Source of the DNA: JAAYTY01 sp964569245
GTDB lineage: Bacteria > Fermentibacterota > Fermentibacteria > Fermentibacterales > Fermentibacteraceae
Assembly: GCA_964569245.1 (NCBI GenBank)
Contig: CAZMTK010000008.1
Coordinates: forward strand, 51,225 to 115,224
Reading direction: 5' to 3'
Length of the DNA stretch: 64,000 nt
Positions within the stretch are counted from its first letter, which is position 1; the number at the start of each line of letters is the position of its first letter. Below the pieces are notes generated by a model. The model saw only the letters and a list, made by a program, of their open reading frames with translations. It searched no databases and was not told the DNA's origin. The translations under genes were made by a program, and so were the position numbers. Shown here piece by piece: positions 1 to 9,052 of the stretch.

Positions 1-534
1 GCCCTCGTCGCCCGGGGGCGCAGCGCCGTCCGCAAGGGCGTCTATCGCCCTCCACACCGAGTAGAGTGCCGGATCCTCCGCAAGCTTGGACCTGTATTCG
101 GAATACCTGGCCCTGATCTTGTCCGATTCTATCTGGTAGCAGGTAATGGCGGAGACGAAATCCAGCAGGTCGCTCATGCCGCCGCGGAATGCCGTGACGT
201 AGCTCTCTGCGCCGGTTCTGAAGGTCGGCCTCCTGCGAGCCCTGGTACCGACAGGGTCGAAGTCGCGCGCAACCTCGCTCTCGATCTCCCGGGCTACGGT
301 GATCTGCCTTACCGACCATATCCCGTCGGGCAGCCTCATCAGCACGTACTTCAGCGCTCCTGCATCTACCCTGTCGGGATCTCCGGCCAGGGGGTATAGC
401 GCCGGCTTCGAAAGGACCATCAGCTTCCTGAGGCTGGAGCCCGACTCGCCTCCCGGCCTGTAGTAGCCCCTGAGGATTATCCCCTTCGCAAGGGTCTCGA
501 ACTCCTCGATCGCCAGTCTCGCCTCGAGGCTCAT
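1..534 (-). CDS. Unknown protein, 3' end cut by the window edge
   Basis: An open frame of 178 codons runs from an ATG at 534 leftwards off the window with no stop. A GGAGG sequence (541-545) sits 6 bases upstream of the ATG, which supports the start. The visible part is charged and soluble, without a signal peptide or membrane segment. It starts MSLEARLAIEEFETLAKG and has a Gly/Tyr-rich RGYYRPGGESG stretch near residue 23. I do not recognise the family. It is divergent from the thioredoxin operon and separated from it by 191 bases. Confidence 0.7.
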   Translation of the reverse strand, partial: MSLEARLAIEEFETLAKGIILRGYYRPGGESGSSLRKLMVLSKPALYPLAGDPDRVDAGALKYVLMRLPDGIWSVRQITVAREIESEVARDFDPVGTRARRRPTFRTGAESYVTAFRGGMSDLLDFVSAITCYQIESDKIRARYSEYRSKLAEDPALYSVWRAIDALADGAAPPGDEG

Positions 535-671
535 GTTGCACCTCCGCTTCTCCGGCAATATGCTCGGACGGGCGCGGCTCCAGCGAGGTCCCGGCACCGC
601 GCCGGACAGGCGCATCGGGGAGGTCCCGTCCGGGGATGCTCCGGCGATCCTGTTGCAGAGCATCTCATGGG

Positions 672-695
672 AACCGGCAGGCTTCCTGCCTGGTT
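672..695. promoter_or_regulatory. Hairpin in the divergent intergenic region upstream of trxA
   Basis: AACC-GGCAGG / CCTGCC-GGTT forms a 10-bp stem with a 3-base loop and one bulged T. It lies 30 bases upstream of the trxA start, between two divergent genes. It could be a 5' UTR structure or an operator. No U-tract long enough for a terminator follows. The rest of 535-725 shows nothing I can name. Confidence 0.25.
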
Positions 696-725
696 TGTGC
701 CTGCATGCCGAAAGGAGGCCCCTGA

Positions 726-1055
726 ATGGCCGGCATTCTGAAGAAGATCTCCGGAAAAGAGCTGTCCGTAGTCACCGCAGTGAAGGACCGGAACGTGCTG
801 GTCGACTTCAGCGCATCCTGGTGCGGCCCGTGCCGGATGCTCCACCCCCAGCTCGAGCAGCTCGCAGCCGAGATGGACGGCTGGGACTTCTACGAGATCG
901 ACGTGGACGAGGCCCAGGAAGAGGCCGGGAAGCTAGGCATACGAAGCGTACCGACCATGATAGCATACTCGGGAGGCAGGGAGATCGACAGGCTGGTCGG
1001 CTTCCGGGACAAGGCCTCCCTCAAGAGCCAGCTCTCCGGCATCGCTGGAAGGTAG
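726..1055 (+). CDS. trxA: Thioredoxin
   Basis: This is a 109-residue cytoplasmic thioredoxin, the normal length for the family. The active site WCGPC is at residues 32-36 (C33, C36) within VDFSASWCGPC, and the cis-proline loop is RSVPTM. It reduces protein disulfides with electrons from the thioredoxin reductase encoded immediately downstream (5-base gap). AAAGGAGG just upstream of ATG 726 is a strong ribosome site. It is the first gene of a four-gene redox operon: trxA, trxB, a two-domain disulfide oxidoreductase and an exported protein. Confidence 0.96.
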   Translation: MAGILKKISGKELSVVTAVKDRNVLVDFSASWCGPCRMLHPQLEQLAAEMDGWDFYEIDVDEAQEEAGKLGIRSVPTMIAYSGGREIDRLVGFRDKASLKSQLSGIAGR

Positions 1056-1060
1056 AGCAG

Positions 1061-2026
1061 ATGATCGGCCTGCTGGCGGGAATGGCGGCGGGGCAGCCTT
1101 CGCAGAGTGCCGGCAGAAGGGATGTGGTGATCGCGGGCGGAGGGCCCGCCGGGCTTGCTGCGGCTCTCTACTCGGCCCGCTACAGGCTCTCCACGGTCGT
1201 GCTCGAAGGGTACCAGCCGGGAGGGCAGGCTGCCCTCACGGACAGGATCGACAACTATCCCGGTGTTCCCGGGGCGAGAGGCCCGGAGCTGGCGGCCCTG
1301 ATGCGTACCCAGGCCCGGGAGGCCGGTGCCGAGATCGTTCCCGCCCGTGCACAGCGCTCCTTCTTCTCCGGCGACGGCTTCACGACCGAGACTGACTCCG
1401 GCGTCTTCGAGTCTCCGGTTCTCGTAGTCGCCACCGGCGCCGCGCCGAGGAAGCTGGGTGTGCCCGGAGAGGAGAGACTCTATGGACGCGGGGTGAGCTA
1501 CTGCGCCACCTGCGACGCGCCTTTCTTCAAGAACAGACGGGTGCTGGTGGTAGGCGGAGGCGACAGCGCGGTCAAGGAGGCCCTGCACCTCGCCGGCTAC
1601 GCCTCCAGTGTCACCCTGGTCCACAGGAGGGACGCCCTCAGGGCCGAGCCGGTGCTGGCCCGCAAGCTCCTCGACAGCCCGGTGTGCGACGTGGTCTGGA
1701 GCTCGAGGCTCCTCGAGATACGCGGCGGAGACGAGGTCGAATCCGTTCTCCTCGACACCCCGGGCGGGCAGCGGGAGCTGGGGATGGACGGCGTGTTCAT
1801 CTACGTAGGCCGACGCGCCGAAACCGATCCGTTCAGGGACCTGCTGGAGCTGCGCGAGGACGGCACGGTGGTGACCGAAGGCATCGTCCGCACCTCGCGC
1901 CGGGGGGTCTTCGCCGCCGGCGATGTCACGGGGCACGAACCGAGGCAGATCGTCACCGCCGTGGCCGACGGAGCCCGTGCGGCAGCGGCTGCCTACGAGT
2001 ACCTGCAGCACAGGCCTGCAGTCTGA
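1061..2026 (+). CDS. trxB: Thioredoxin-disulfide reductase (FAD/NADPH)
   Basis: This is a low-molecular-weight thioredoxin reductase of 321 residues that moves electrons from NADPH through FAD to thioredoxin. The N-terminal FAD motif is GGGPAGLAAA (about residues 26-35), followed by PGGQ. The redox centre is CATC (C148, C151) and the NADPH-binding loop is VVGGGDSA. The FAD-binding GDV motif lies near the C-terminus. I chose ATG 1061 because GGAAGG at 1047-1052 precedes it by 8 bases; an in-frame ATG at 1082 is an alternative. The residue after CATC-D is Ala rather than the common Gly. It is translationally close to trxA and to the next gene. Confidence 0.95.
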   Translation: MIGLLAGMAAGQPSQSAGRRDVVIAGGGPAGLAAALYSARYRLSTVVLEGYQPGGQAALTDRIDNYPGVPGARGPELAALMRTQAREAGAEIVPARAQRSFFSGDGFTTETDSGVFESPVLVVATGAAPRKLGVPGEERLYGRGVSYCATCDAPFFKNRRVLVVGGGDSAVKEALHLAGYASSVTLVHRRDALRAEPVLARKLLDSPVCDVVWSSRLLEIRGGDEVESVLLDTPGGQRELGMDGVFIYVGRRAETDPFRDLLELREDGTVVTEGIVRTSRRGVFAAGDVTGHEPRQIVTAVADGARAAAAAYEYLQHRPAV

Positions 2027-2034
2027 GGAGGGTC

Positions 2035-2748
2035 ATGCCGCTCTTGTCACCCGCCGACGCGGAGCACGTTCGAAAGCTGTTCTCGACCATCGCCTCCGAC
2101 GTCCGCCTGAGGCTCTACACGCAGAGGCTCAACTGCGAATCCTGTTTCGACGCCGAGCGCATCGTGTCCGAGCTGTCGGAGCTCTCCGACCGCCTGAAGG
2201 TGGAGGTCCTCAACGCCCTCACGGACGCGGAACGGCGCGAGGCCGACGGGGTGGAGAACGTGCCCGCCCTTATCGTGAGCGACGGAACGCACTCGAGGGT
2301 GAGGTTCTACGGGGCGCCCTCGGGATACGAGTTCTCGACTCTCCTGACCGCGATAGCGGATGCCGGAACCCCGGGAGACCGCCTCGAGAAGCCGGTTCTC
2401 GATTTCCTCTCCTCCCTCTCCCAGGATCTTCTGGTCAGGGTCTTCGTCACCCCTACATGCCCCCACTGCCCCAGGGCGGCCGTCACGGCCGTCAGGATGG
2501 CCGCCGCGAGCCCCCGCGTGAGGACCGAGATCATCGAGGCGAACGAGTTTCCCGATCTCTCGCGGAGATTCAGGGTGCAGGGCGTCCCGAGGACGGTCGT
2601 GAACGACCTGATCCATCTCGAGGGAGCCTTGCCGGAGGCCGCCTTCGCCAGGGCGCTGGGCCTCGCGCTTCCCCTCCTCTCCGCAGGCGAGCCGGTGGAC
2701 CTGGCGGCGCTCCTGGCCCGACAGCGGGAGGAGGAGGCCGGGAAGTGA
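2035..2748 (+). CDS. Two-domain thioredoxin/glutaredoxin-like disulfide oxidoreductase
   Basis: This 237-residue protein has two tandem thioredoxin-fold halves, each with its own CxxC: CESC (C34, C37) and CPHC (C142, C145). Each half is followed by a cis-proline loop (ENVPALI; QGVPRTVV). This is the architecture of protein disulfide oxidoreductase (PDO) and of the AhpF N-terminal domain. The second site, preceded by TPTCPHCP, is the typical redox-active one. The start ATG 2035 has GAGGAGG overlapping the trxB stop. Sitting next to trxB, it is probably a TrxB client in cytoplasmic thiol exchange. The CESC site is unusual and may be structural or less active. Confidence 0.85.
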   Translation: MPLLSPADAEHVRKLFSTIASDVRLRLYTQRLNCESCFDAERIVSELSELSDRLKVEVLNALTDAERREADGVENVPALIVSDGTHSRVRFYGAPSGYEFSTLLTAIADAGTPGDRLEKPVLDFLSSLSQDLLVRVFVTPTCPHCPRAAVTAVRMAAASPRVRTEIIEANEFPDLSRRFRVQGVPRTVVNDLIHLEGALPEAAFARALGLALPLLSAGEPVDLAALLARQREEEAGK

Positions 2749-3515
2749 CCCCCTGGCTGCTTCTGGCCGCCGCCGCCGCTTCCGTGGAGTTTCCCATGGA
2801 GCCGGACGGCCTCCTCGGAGTCTACAGGTTCTTCGAGTCCGACGTTGCGCACTTCGTCTATGCGGAGATCGAGGCGAGGGTCATGCCGCTGCGTTCGGGC
2901 AGGTTCGAGACGCGGCTCGGCCTCCGGATGGACACCTACATGGGCGAGAGCTGGAACAACCCCGACATGAGGTTCAACATCTACGGCGGACACTGGAACA
3001 TCACGGCCGAGCTGGGCTGGCGCACGGAGTGGGGGCTAGCGAGGATCTACACCGACCACGAGTGCTTCCACAACATAGACATGCCCGACACGCTGTCCGA
3101 GTACATGAACAACATCAAGGCGGGCGTGGTCCGCGACCGCCCGCATCTGGAGCCTTCGTCCTCTCTCGACCTGCTTCCCACTTCCGGGATTCCCTCGGGG
3201 TGGGCCTCAGTCGGATTCTACAGGCCTCGCGGCGAAGGCTTCCAGAAGGGACACGACTTCGACTGGTCTCTGCAGGGCGAGCTGGACGTCCCCCTTGCGG
3301 CGTACCGGCGCTGGACGGGCGGGCTGAGATACGTTCCGGAGTTCTTCTTCCACGACGATGGAGACGCCAGCTCGAGGCACCATGCCCTGGTCTACGGACG
3401 CTACGACGCCGGAGCCGGGGAGATCGAGTTTCACGTCACCCATTACATCCGCGATACGCAGCCCTTCCGCAGCCTGGACGGGGAGACCTTCGCAGGCTTC
3501 CGCTTCGTCTGGTAG
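2745..3515 (+). CDS. Exported barrel-like protein of unknown function
   Basis: The start is the GTG at 2745, which overlaps the previous gene's stop (GTGA). GGAGGAGG lies a few bases upstream. The 256-residue product begins MTPWLLLAAAAASVEFP, a short signal-peptide-like leader. The mature part is rich in aromatic and alternating hydrophobic residues (LGLRMDTYMG, YGGHWNITAELGWRTEWG) and ends in FAGFRFVW. A terminal aromatic residue is typical of outer-membrane beta-barrels. I do not recognise a family. The operon position suggests a link to envelope redox chemistry, but that is inference. It converges on the next gene with only 5 bases between. Confidence 0.75.
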   Translation: MTPWLLLAAAAASVEFPMEPDGLLGVYRFFESDVAHFVYAEIEARVMPLRSGRFETRLGLRMDTYMGESWNNPDMRFNIYGGHWNITAELGWRTEWGLARIYTDHECFHNIDMPDTLSEYMNNIKAGVVRDRPHLEPSSSLDLLPTSGIPSGWASVGFYRPRGEGFQKGHDFDWSLQGELDVPLAAYRRWTGGLRYVPEFFFHDDGDASSRHHALVYGRYDAGAGEIEFHVTHYIRDTQPFRSLDGETFAGFRFVW

Positions 3516-3520
3516 CCGGT

Positions 3521-6268
3521 TCAGTCGCGGGACAGGCTGTCGGCAAGAGCAAGGGCCTTGCGAGCGGACTCCCGGTCGCCCGTGCAGAGCGCGGCCATGC
3601 CCCAGGCCCTCAGAGCCGCCGCACTCGAGGGCTCGGCTTCCAGAGCCTGTTCGGCGTGCTCCAGCGCGGGCCCGTACATTCCCAGAGACGTTTCCATCGA
3701 CGACAGATCCGCGAGAAGCGCCGCGTCTGCGAGACCGGTAGCGCATGCCGCGTTCACGAGCATCCAGGCCTCCTCGGGCCGCTCCCTCTCCAGCATCACA
3801 GCCGCCCCCTGGTGCAGGGATGCGGCGAGCCTCCTTCCAGCCAGCAGGAAGTCCGGACAGCGCTCGAAGGCCTGGGACATCAGCTCCGCCTCCTTCGACA
3901 GGAGGAGGCTGTCGCGCGCGCACTCGGCCTCCTGGAAGAGGCCGACTGCCTCCCATGCATCGAGGAAGCCCTGGCCACAGAGGCTTTCGGCCCCGGCAGG
4001 CTGGACCCTCAGGTCCAGTATGCGGGAGATGTTCTGCGCCACGGTGGACGGGCCGAAAACGGCCCTGGGAGCCGAGCTCTCGAGGATCGGCCTGTCGTCG
4101 GTCACCACAGGCGCACCGCGGGCGTAGTCGGCGAGCTCCATCGGGCCCATGGCATAGAGAGACAGGAACACACCGGGCTCGTCCAGGCCGAATGGCTCCA
4201 GGTCCGCCGCCACGGCGCCGTCGGCAAGATGCCCCGCGACCTGCGCCGGCTCGACCGGCAGATCCTTCCTTCCCACGAGCACCGCGTCGCGCCCGAGCAA
4301 CCACATGGTGGCTTCGGGAAAGACGTCCAGGAATGTCGCGACGACCATCCTGCAGTCAGCGTCCGACATCTGGTAGAGAGGCAGCCACTGGCTCATCACC
4401 CCTCCGCTTGACAGCCTATCCCGAGCCAGTCTGTAGTACTCCCTGGTATAGAGGTTCACCACCCCGGAGAGTGCCGGGTGCATGGGCTCCTCCGTGATGA
4501 CGTCGTAGACCGTGGTGGTCCCGGCGAGATGGTTCCTGCCGTCCTCGATCACCAGTCCGGCCCTGCCGCCGGAGATCACGCCGTGGTTCTGCGCTTCGAA
4601 CGGCCCTGAGGCCTCGATGACGGCGGGGTTGATCTCCACGCAATCCAGCCGTTCGACCGACGGAAAGAGCGAGGCTGTCCCGGCCGTGATGCCCGTGCCG
4701 AAGCAGATCACGCACACAGAGCGTGGCGAGGGATGGACCAGCATAGGGAAGTACGCCATCAGGCGGTTCTTCAGTGAGCCCTCGGGGGTCGTGGTCGAGG
4801 CCTGGCTGCCCCCGATGCTTATGACGAGGGCGGACGGCATGTCTCTGCTCTGGAGGACGGTGACGTCTCCGTCAGGAGACTCGGCGTGTCCGAGAAGCCT
4901 GTAGCCCGGGGGCACTTCGATGCCCGGACCCCCGGCGATCGTCACCGCGAAACCGGCCGCCGCCAGAGCGGCGGCGAAGGCGGCCCTTCCCGGGAACCCC
5001 CGCGGGGTCGTCACGGCAAGCGCCGAGGATGCGAGGAGGCCCGAGGCGGCGAAAGACCACCTGAGGCCTGCCGCCGGCAGAAGAACGAAGGCTGCCAGGA
5101 GGGAGCCCGCTACAGCCCCTGCCGTGTTGGCGGCGGAGTACCTCCCGATCCCCGACGCCGACTTCCTCGGTTCGGGCGCATGCAGGGAGGACATCAGAGG
5201 AAAGGCGGCACCCGATGCGAATCCGGCAGGAAGCACGAGGAGGAACGCCGGGACATATCGCGCCGCCATCGCGGCCTCCAGCGACCCTGAAGCCCCGCGC
5301 GGCTCCAGAAGGGGAAGGCCGACCCTCAGGAGCAGGCCTGACAGAGGGATCCACAGGGCGAGGAACGCGAGTGCGCGAGCGGCGGCTCTCTCTCGGTCTG
5401 TGGATATGCATGCCGACGAGGCGGAACCGGCGGCGATTCCGCAGAGCACTGCTGCCAGCATCGTAGAGGTGGCATATGCGTTGTTGAATGCACCCCTTAC
5501 CAGAGCCCTGGCCCACAGCACTTCCGATGCCAGCATGGCCGCGCCTGCGAGGAAACCGGCTGCAAGCCATTTCCTCCCGCCGTCCTTCTCACTGCAGGCA
5601 CCCTCCCTGTGGACCGTACCGGCCGGGACGGCGGAGCAGGGGGCGAGCCAGGAGAGCAGCGCCGCCGCAGCGCTGAGCAGGAGCCCTGCGCGGAGCGTGA
5701 ATGCCATCCCGAAGCGGGGGATCAGCAGGAACCCGGACGTAACGGCTCCCGCGATGCCGCCCAAGGTGTTGAGTGAGTACATCGACGCCACGCCCTTTCC
5801 GACCCCGAGGTCCGTGGCGACTCCCCGAACCGCCACGGGGAGCGTGGCGCCCATGAGGACTGCTGGAACGCCGAGGATCGCGACGGACGAAGCGAACCTG
5901 GCCAGTGTGAGGAGAGGTCCCGGTCCCCATGATCCGTAGAGACCCGACAGCAGCGGGACCAGGAGGGCCTGGAGCGTGGGAGTGGCTGCAGCTCCAGCGA
6001 GGACTCCGATCTGCAGTGTCGCGTTGATCCTGAAGGGCCTGGCGCCCTTCCTGTCGCCGGTGCGTCCGAGGAGCCATCCCCCCAGCGCCATGCCGCCCAT
6101 GAAGGCCGCGAGCGTCGCAGCCAGTGCCTGGCTGCTGCTGCCCGTCACGAGCGAGAGCCGTCTCGTCCAGACCACCTGGTAGATCAGGCCGGCCATGCCC
6201 GAGAGGAATAGCGAAGCTCCCATCAGGGTCAGGACGCCGGAACGGATTCGGTGAGCGTCGCCGGTCAA
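3521..6268 (-). CDS. Membrane-bound spermidine-synthase-like protein with C-terminal TPR region
   Basis: The 915-residue protein has three parts. Roughly residues 1-430 hold many transmembrane helices of the MFS-like kind seen in fused spermidine synthases (LFLSGMAGLIYQVVWTRRL is a hallmark start). Roughly 450-700 form a Rossmann aminopropyltransferase/methyltransferase-like domain with CFGTGITAG, VEINPAVIE, EDGRNHL and ITEEPMHP. The last ~180 residues look like TPR helices. The GTGIT loop replaces the GGGxG of true spermidine synthases, so the substrate is uncertain. The start given is a TTG with GGGAG 7 bases upstream; the next candidate is ATG at 6223, just before the first helix. It lies 82 bases downstream of tldE. 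Confidence 0.8.
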   Translation of the reverse strand: MTGDAHRIRSGVLTLMGASLFLSGMAGLIYQVVWTRRLSLVTGSSSQALAATLAAFMGGMALGGWLLGRTGDRKGARPFRINATLQIGVLAGAAATPTLQALLVPLLSGLYGSWGPGPLLTLARFASSVAILGVPAVLMGATLPVAVRGVATDLGVGKGVASMYSLNTLGGIAGAVTSGFLLIPRFGMAFTLRAGLLLSAAAALLSWLAPCSAVPAGTVHREGACSEKDGGRKWLAAGFLAGAAMLASEVLWARALVRGAFNNAYATSTMLAAVLCGIAAGSASSACISTDRERAAARALAFLALWIPLSGLLLRVGLPLLEPRGASGSLEAAMAARYVPAFLLVLPAGFASGAAFPLMSSLHAPEPRKSASGIGRYSAANTAGAVAGSLLAAFVLLPAAGLRWSFAASGLLASSALAVTTPRGFPGRAAFAAALAAAGFAVTIAGGPGIEVPPGYRLLGHAESPDGDVTVLQSRDMPSALVISIGGSQASTTTPEGSLKNRLMAYFPMLVHPSPRSVCVICFGTGITAGTASLFPSVERLDCVEINPAVIEASGPFEAQNHGVISGGRAGLVIEDGRNHLAGTTTVYDVITEEPMHPALSGVVNLYTREYYRLARDRLSSGGVMSQWLPLYQMSDADCRMVVATFLDVFPEATMWLLGRDAVLVGRKDLPVEPAQVAGHLADGAVAADLEPFGLDEPGVFLSLYAMGPMELADYARGAPVVTDDRPILESSAPRAVFGPSTVAQNISRILDLRVQPAGAESLCGQGFLDAWEAVGLFQEAECARDSLLLSKEAELMSQAFERCPDFLLAGRRLAASLHQGAAVMLERERPEEAWMLVNAACATGLADAALLADLSSMETSLGMYGPALEHAEQALEAEPSSAAALRAWGMAALCTGDRESARKALALADSLSRD

Positions 6269-6350
6269 GACTTCGCTCTCCCAGGGAGGCCGTCGAAGAG
6301 CCGGAGGGATGGAGGGCTTTCCTGGACTTGCACTGCGCAGGTCCCCCGCC

Positions 6351-7613
6351 CTAGATCTTCACACCGCCAGCCAGGACCGGGGGCACCGTCAGCCATCCCT
6401 TGCGCACCGGCGCTCCAAGGGCCTGGATCCGCGAGAAGAGGTCCAGGGGCTTCCAGTTCCAGCGGAAGTCCTTCACGGGTCTGCAGGAGCCGCCTTCGCA
6501 GAGGAATACTCCGTCCCTCGTCATGCCCGTGAGCTCCAGCGATTTCTGGTCCACGAACCTGATGTACCACAGCCTGCGGATTCTGACGCATCTCGGCGAC
6601 ATGGCAACGAGGTCGGCAGCTTCCCCAGAGTCTCCGTCCATTCCGTATGTGGAGGGGCTCGGCACTGCGGGGCGTCCGGTCTTCCGAGCCCAGAACCTGT
6701 CGCAGTGCATCGAACGGACGACCCCCCTGTCTATCCACACCTGTTCGGAGCATGCCAGCCCGTCCTCGTCGAAGGGCCTTCCCGGGACGGGGCCGCCGAA
6801 CTCGCTCCGGAGCGTGAACCGCTCCGATGCGACCTTTCTGCCTTCCATGCCGGCGAAGACGGTTATGCCCTCGTCGGAAGTTCTCGCGTTCAGCGACATG
6901 AGGATGAAGGGCAGCAGATCGGCTACGGCCTGAGGCTCCAGCACAACATCTACGACCCCTGGAGGCGACTCGCCCGGGTCTCGCGCCGCCAGGGCTTCCG
7001 AAAGAACCTGTTCGATGCAGTCCTCTACGGGAATACCCGCCCAGGATGTGGAGTGCGTCGAGAGGTAGCTGGAGCCGGTTCCGGCGTGAACCGTGAGCTG
7101 GAAGCCGGACTCCGTAGCCTGGTGCCAGGCCAGGTTCCCGGTGGAGGTCGCCAGCGCCGTCTTCTCGAAGGCCGTGCTGACAAGCCCTGCGGCTTCGGCC
7201 CCCGCAGAGGAGGCCGATCTTATCGCCGACACCGCAGCGCCCATCCTCGAGGCCGGCTCGACCGACGCCGTGGGCTCGTCCCAGGCTTCGACGACCGGGT
7301 ACGCCTGTCCCGCCTCCACCGGAGGCATGTACTCCGGGTCTGGGACTGCAGTCTCGAGGAGCCGGTCGGCGGTCCTCGCGATCTCCGGGATGGCTGACCT
7401 GTCGATCCGGTGGGAGACGTACCCGGCCTTCCGCGAGCCGTCGCCGACCCGTATCGAGAGCTCCCTCTTGAAAGTGTCCATGTTCTGGGTGATCCGGTTC
7501 TGACCGAACCTGACGGAGGCCAGTCTCTCCTCCGAGAGTGCGACGACCGCATGAGGCGCCTTGAGGCTCTCGAGAACAGCCTCGACGAAGGCCAGCATCT
7601 CCTCGCGATTCAC
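6351..7613 (-). CDS. TldE/PmbA-type metallopeptidase subunit
   Basis: A 420-residue member of the TldD/PmbA family. It lacks the HExxxH motif of TldD, as expected for the TldE (PmbA) partner, and carries the family's C-terminal Gly-rich segments (SLNARTSDEG, FDEDGLAC). TldD and TldE form a heterodimeric cytoplasmic metalloprotease that degrades unfolded or modified peptides and matures some RiPPs. The start ATG overlaps the tldD stop by 4 bases (7610-7613), indicating translational coupling and equal stoichiometry. No obvious peptide substrate gene is nearby. Confidence 0.88.
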   Translation of the reverse strand: MNREEMLAFVEAVLESLKAPHAVVALSEERLASVRFGQNRITQNMDTFKRELSIRVGDGSRKAGYVSHRIDRSAIPEIARTADRLLETAVPDPEYMPPVEAGQAYPVVEAWDEPTASVEPASRMGAAVSAIRSASSAGAEAAGLVSTAFEKTALATSTGNLAWHQATESGFQLTVHAGTGSSYLSTHSTSWAGIPVEDCIEQVLSEALAARDPGESPPGVVDVVLEPQAVADLLPFILMSLNARTSDEGITVFAGMEGRKVASERFTLRSEFGGPVPGRPFDEDGLACSEQVWIDRGVVRSMHCDRFWARKTGRPAVPSPSTYGMDGDSGEAADLVAMSPRCVRIRRLWYIRFVDQKSLELTGMTRDGVFLCEGGSCRPVKDFRWNWKPLDLFSRIQALGAPVRKGWLTVPPVLAGGVKI

Positions 7614-9052
7614 CTCACACCTCCGCCCACCGTTATTCCGCGGAAGCGCGCCGGGCTCGCGCCGTGGGTCATCCTCGCCGACTGTGGCGGCTCGCCCTTT
7701 CCGCAGTTGAGAAGGCCCATCGGCTGGAAGAACCGCTCGTCGGCCACGCCATCGCAGCTTCCCCAGAACTCCGTCGTCCTAGAGCCGTACAGGACCTTCT
7801 TCAGAGGGCGGCCGAGCCTCCCGTTCCTGATCTCTCGGAACCTGTCGCCTCCGAACTGGAAGTTCACCCTGTTCTGGTCGATGCTGAAGGAGCCTCTGCC
7901 CTCGATGAATATGCCGAGCCTGACCCCTGCGATGAGCTCCTCGGGTGTCGTCCGATTCCTCGACGGCTCGAGGTAGAAGTTGGGCTGGCGGTTGATGGGG
8001 AAGCTCCCGAAGTCCTGCGCCCGGCTGCACCCCCTGCTCGAGCTCCTGCCTGCGAGGAGGGCTGTGTCTCTGACGGTGCCGAACTCCTGGAACACTCCAT
8101 CCTTCACCAGGTGCCACTTCTGACAGGGAACGCAGTCGTCATCCCATCCCCAGCTTGCCAGTCCCCATGGAAGCGTGTTGTCGGCGATGAAGTTCACGAT
8201 ATCAGACCCGTACTTCAGCCGCCCCTGGTCGGACAGCCTGACGAAGCTCCTTCCGGCATAGTTGGCCTCCCAGCCCAGCGCCCTGTCGCTCTCTGTGGGA
8301 TGGCCTACGGACTCGTGCATGGTCAGGGAGAGGTTGTGCCCGTCGAGCACCAGGTCCATCGTCCCGGCCGGCCCCTCTTCCGCCATGACCTTCTCTATGG
8401 CTTCCTCGCGCAGCCTCTCTGACGACTCCACGAGGCGGTTCTCCTCGATCCACTCCCATCCCGCTGCTCGGGCTCCGCACTGCAGCGTCCTGCTCTGGGA
8501 GTCGCCCTCGTGATTGGCGTGGACGACCAGGGTCGGCTGCGTGTGGATCAGCTTCGAGGACACCAGAGAGCCCTCGGTGCTCGCCACGACGCGGTCGATC
8601 CTCTCTGCGTAGAGCTGCGCCCATGTGAGGCCCACGCGGGCATCCGCGTTCATGACCTCCGAGCACTTCTCGAGCAGGCCGATCTTCTCGAGCCTGTCCA
8701 CCTCGAAGGGGTCACGCACGCAGGGCGACTCGTAGCTGCCCCTCTGCGGCTCCAGTGCAGCGAGTCTCACGCCTCCTGCGTCAGATTCGGCCCCGCTGCG
8801 CGCGATTCTGATCGCCCTCTCCACGGCGCTCCTGACGCTTTCCATGGACAGGCCGGTGCTGGACGCGAACCCCCAGCATCCGCCTACCAGCGCCCTGACA
8901 CCTACTCCCTCGGAGCTGCGGAGGGACGCCTCCTCGAGCCTGCGTCCACGGAATGTGATCCGCTCGAGCGATCGGCTCTCGACCCTCGCATCACCGTACT
9001 GCACGCCTCCGGCGGCGAGCTCCGCGACTGCCTTGTCGGCGAGTTCCCTCAT
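7610..9052 (-). CDS. tldD: Metalloprotease TldD
   Basis: A 480-residue TldD with the catalytic zinc motif MHESVGH (H246, E247, H251) in the expected context DLVLDGHNLSLTMHESVGHPTE written here as DGHNLSLTMHESVGHPTE. The N-terminal half has the family's EGVGVRAL and GGCWGFAS segments, and a conserved Cys-containing RGCSRAQDFG segment lies further on. It is the active subunit of the TldD/TldE protease. It overlaps tldE by 4 bases and rseC by 4 bases, so the three genes form one tightly coupled unit. Confidence 0.93.
   Translation of the reverse strand: MRELADKAVAELAAGGVQYGDARVESRSLERITFRGRRLEEASLRSSEGVGVRALVGGCWGFASSTGLSMESVRSAVERAIRIARSGAESDAGGVRLAALEPQRGSYESPCVRDPFEVDRLEKIGLLEKCSEVMNADARVGLTWAQLYAERIDRVVASTEGSLVSSKLIHTQPTLVVHANHEGDSQSRTLQCGARAAGWEWIEENRLVESSERLREEAIEKVMAEEGPAGTMDLVLDGHNLSLTMHESVGHPTESDRALGWEANYAGRSFVRLSDQGRLKYGSDIVNFIADNTLPWGLASWGWDDDCVPCQKWHLVKDGVFQEFGTVRDTALLAGRSSSRGCSRAQDFGSFPINRQPNFYLEPSRNRTTPEELIAGVRLGIFIEGRGSFSIDQNRVNFQFGGDRFREIRNGRLGRPLKKVLYGSRTTEFWGSCDGVADERFFQPMGLLNCGKGEPPQSARMTHGASPARFRGITVGGGVR

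Noticed and set aside
3029..5939. Long ORFs on the strand opposite the membrane spermidine-synthase-like gene (e.g. up to 460 codons)
   Set aside because: High-GC shadow frames: Arg/Pro/Gly-rich, no domain, no ribosome site, fully inside or antisense to a recognised gene. Similar antisense ORFs lie along trxB, the his genes, groEL, the motor cluster, thyX and tkt and were left out.
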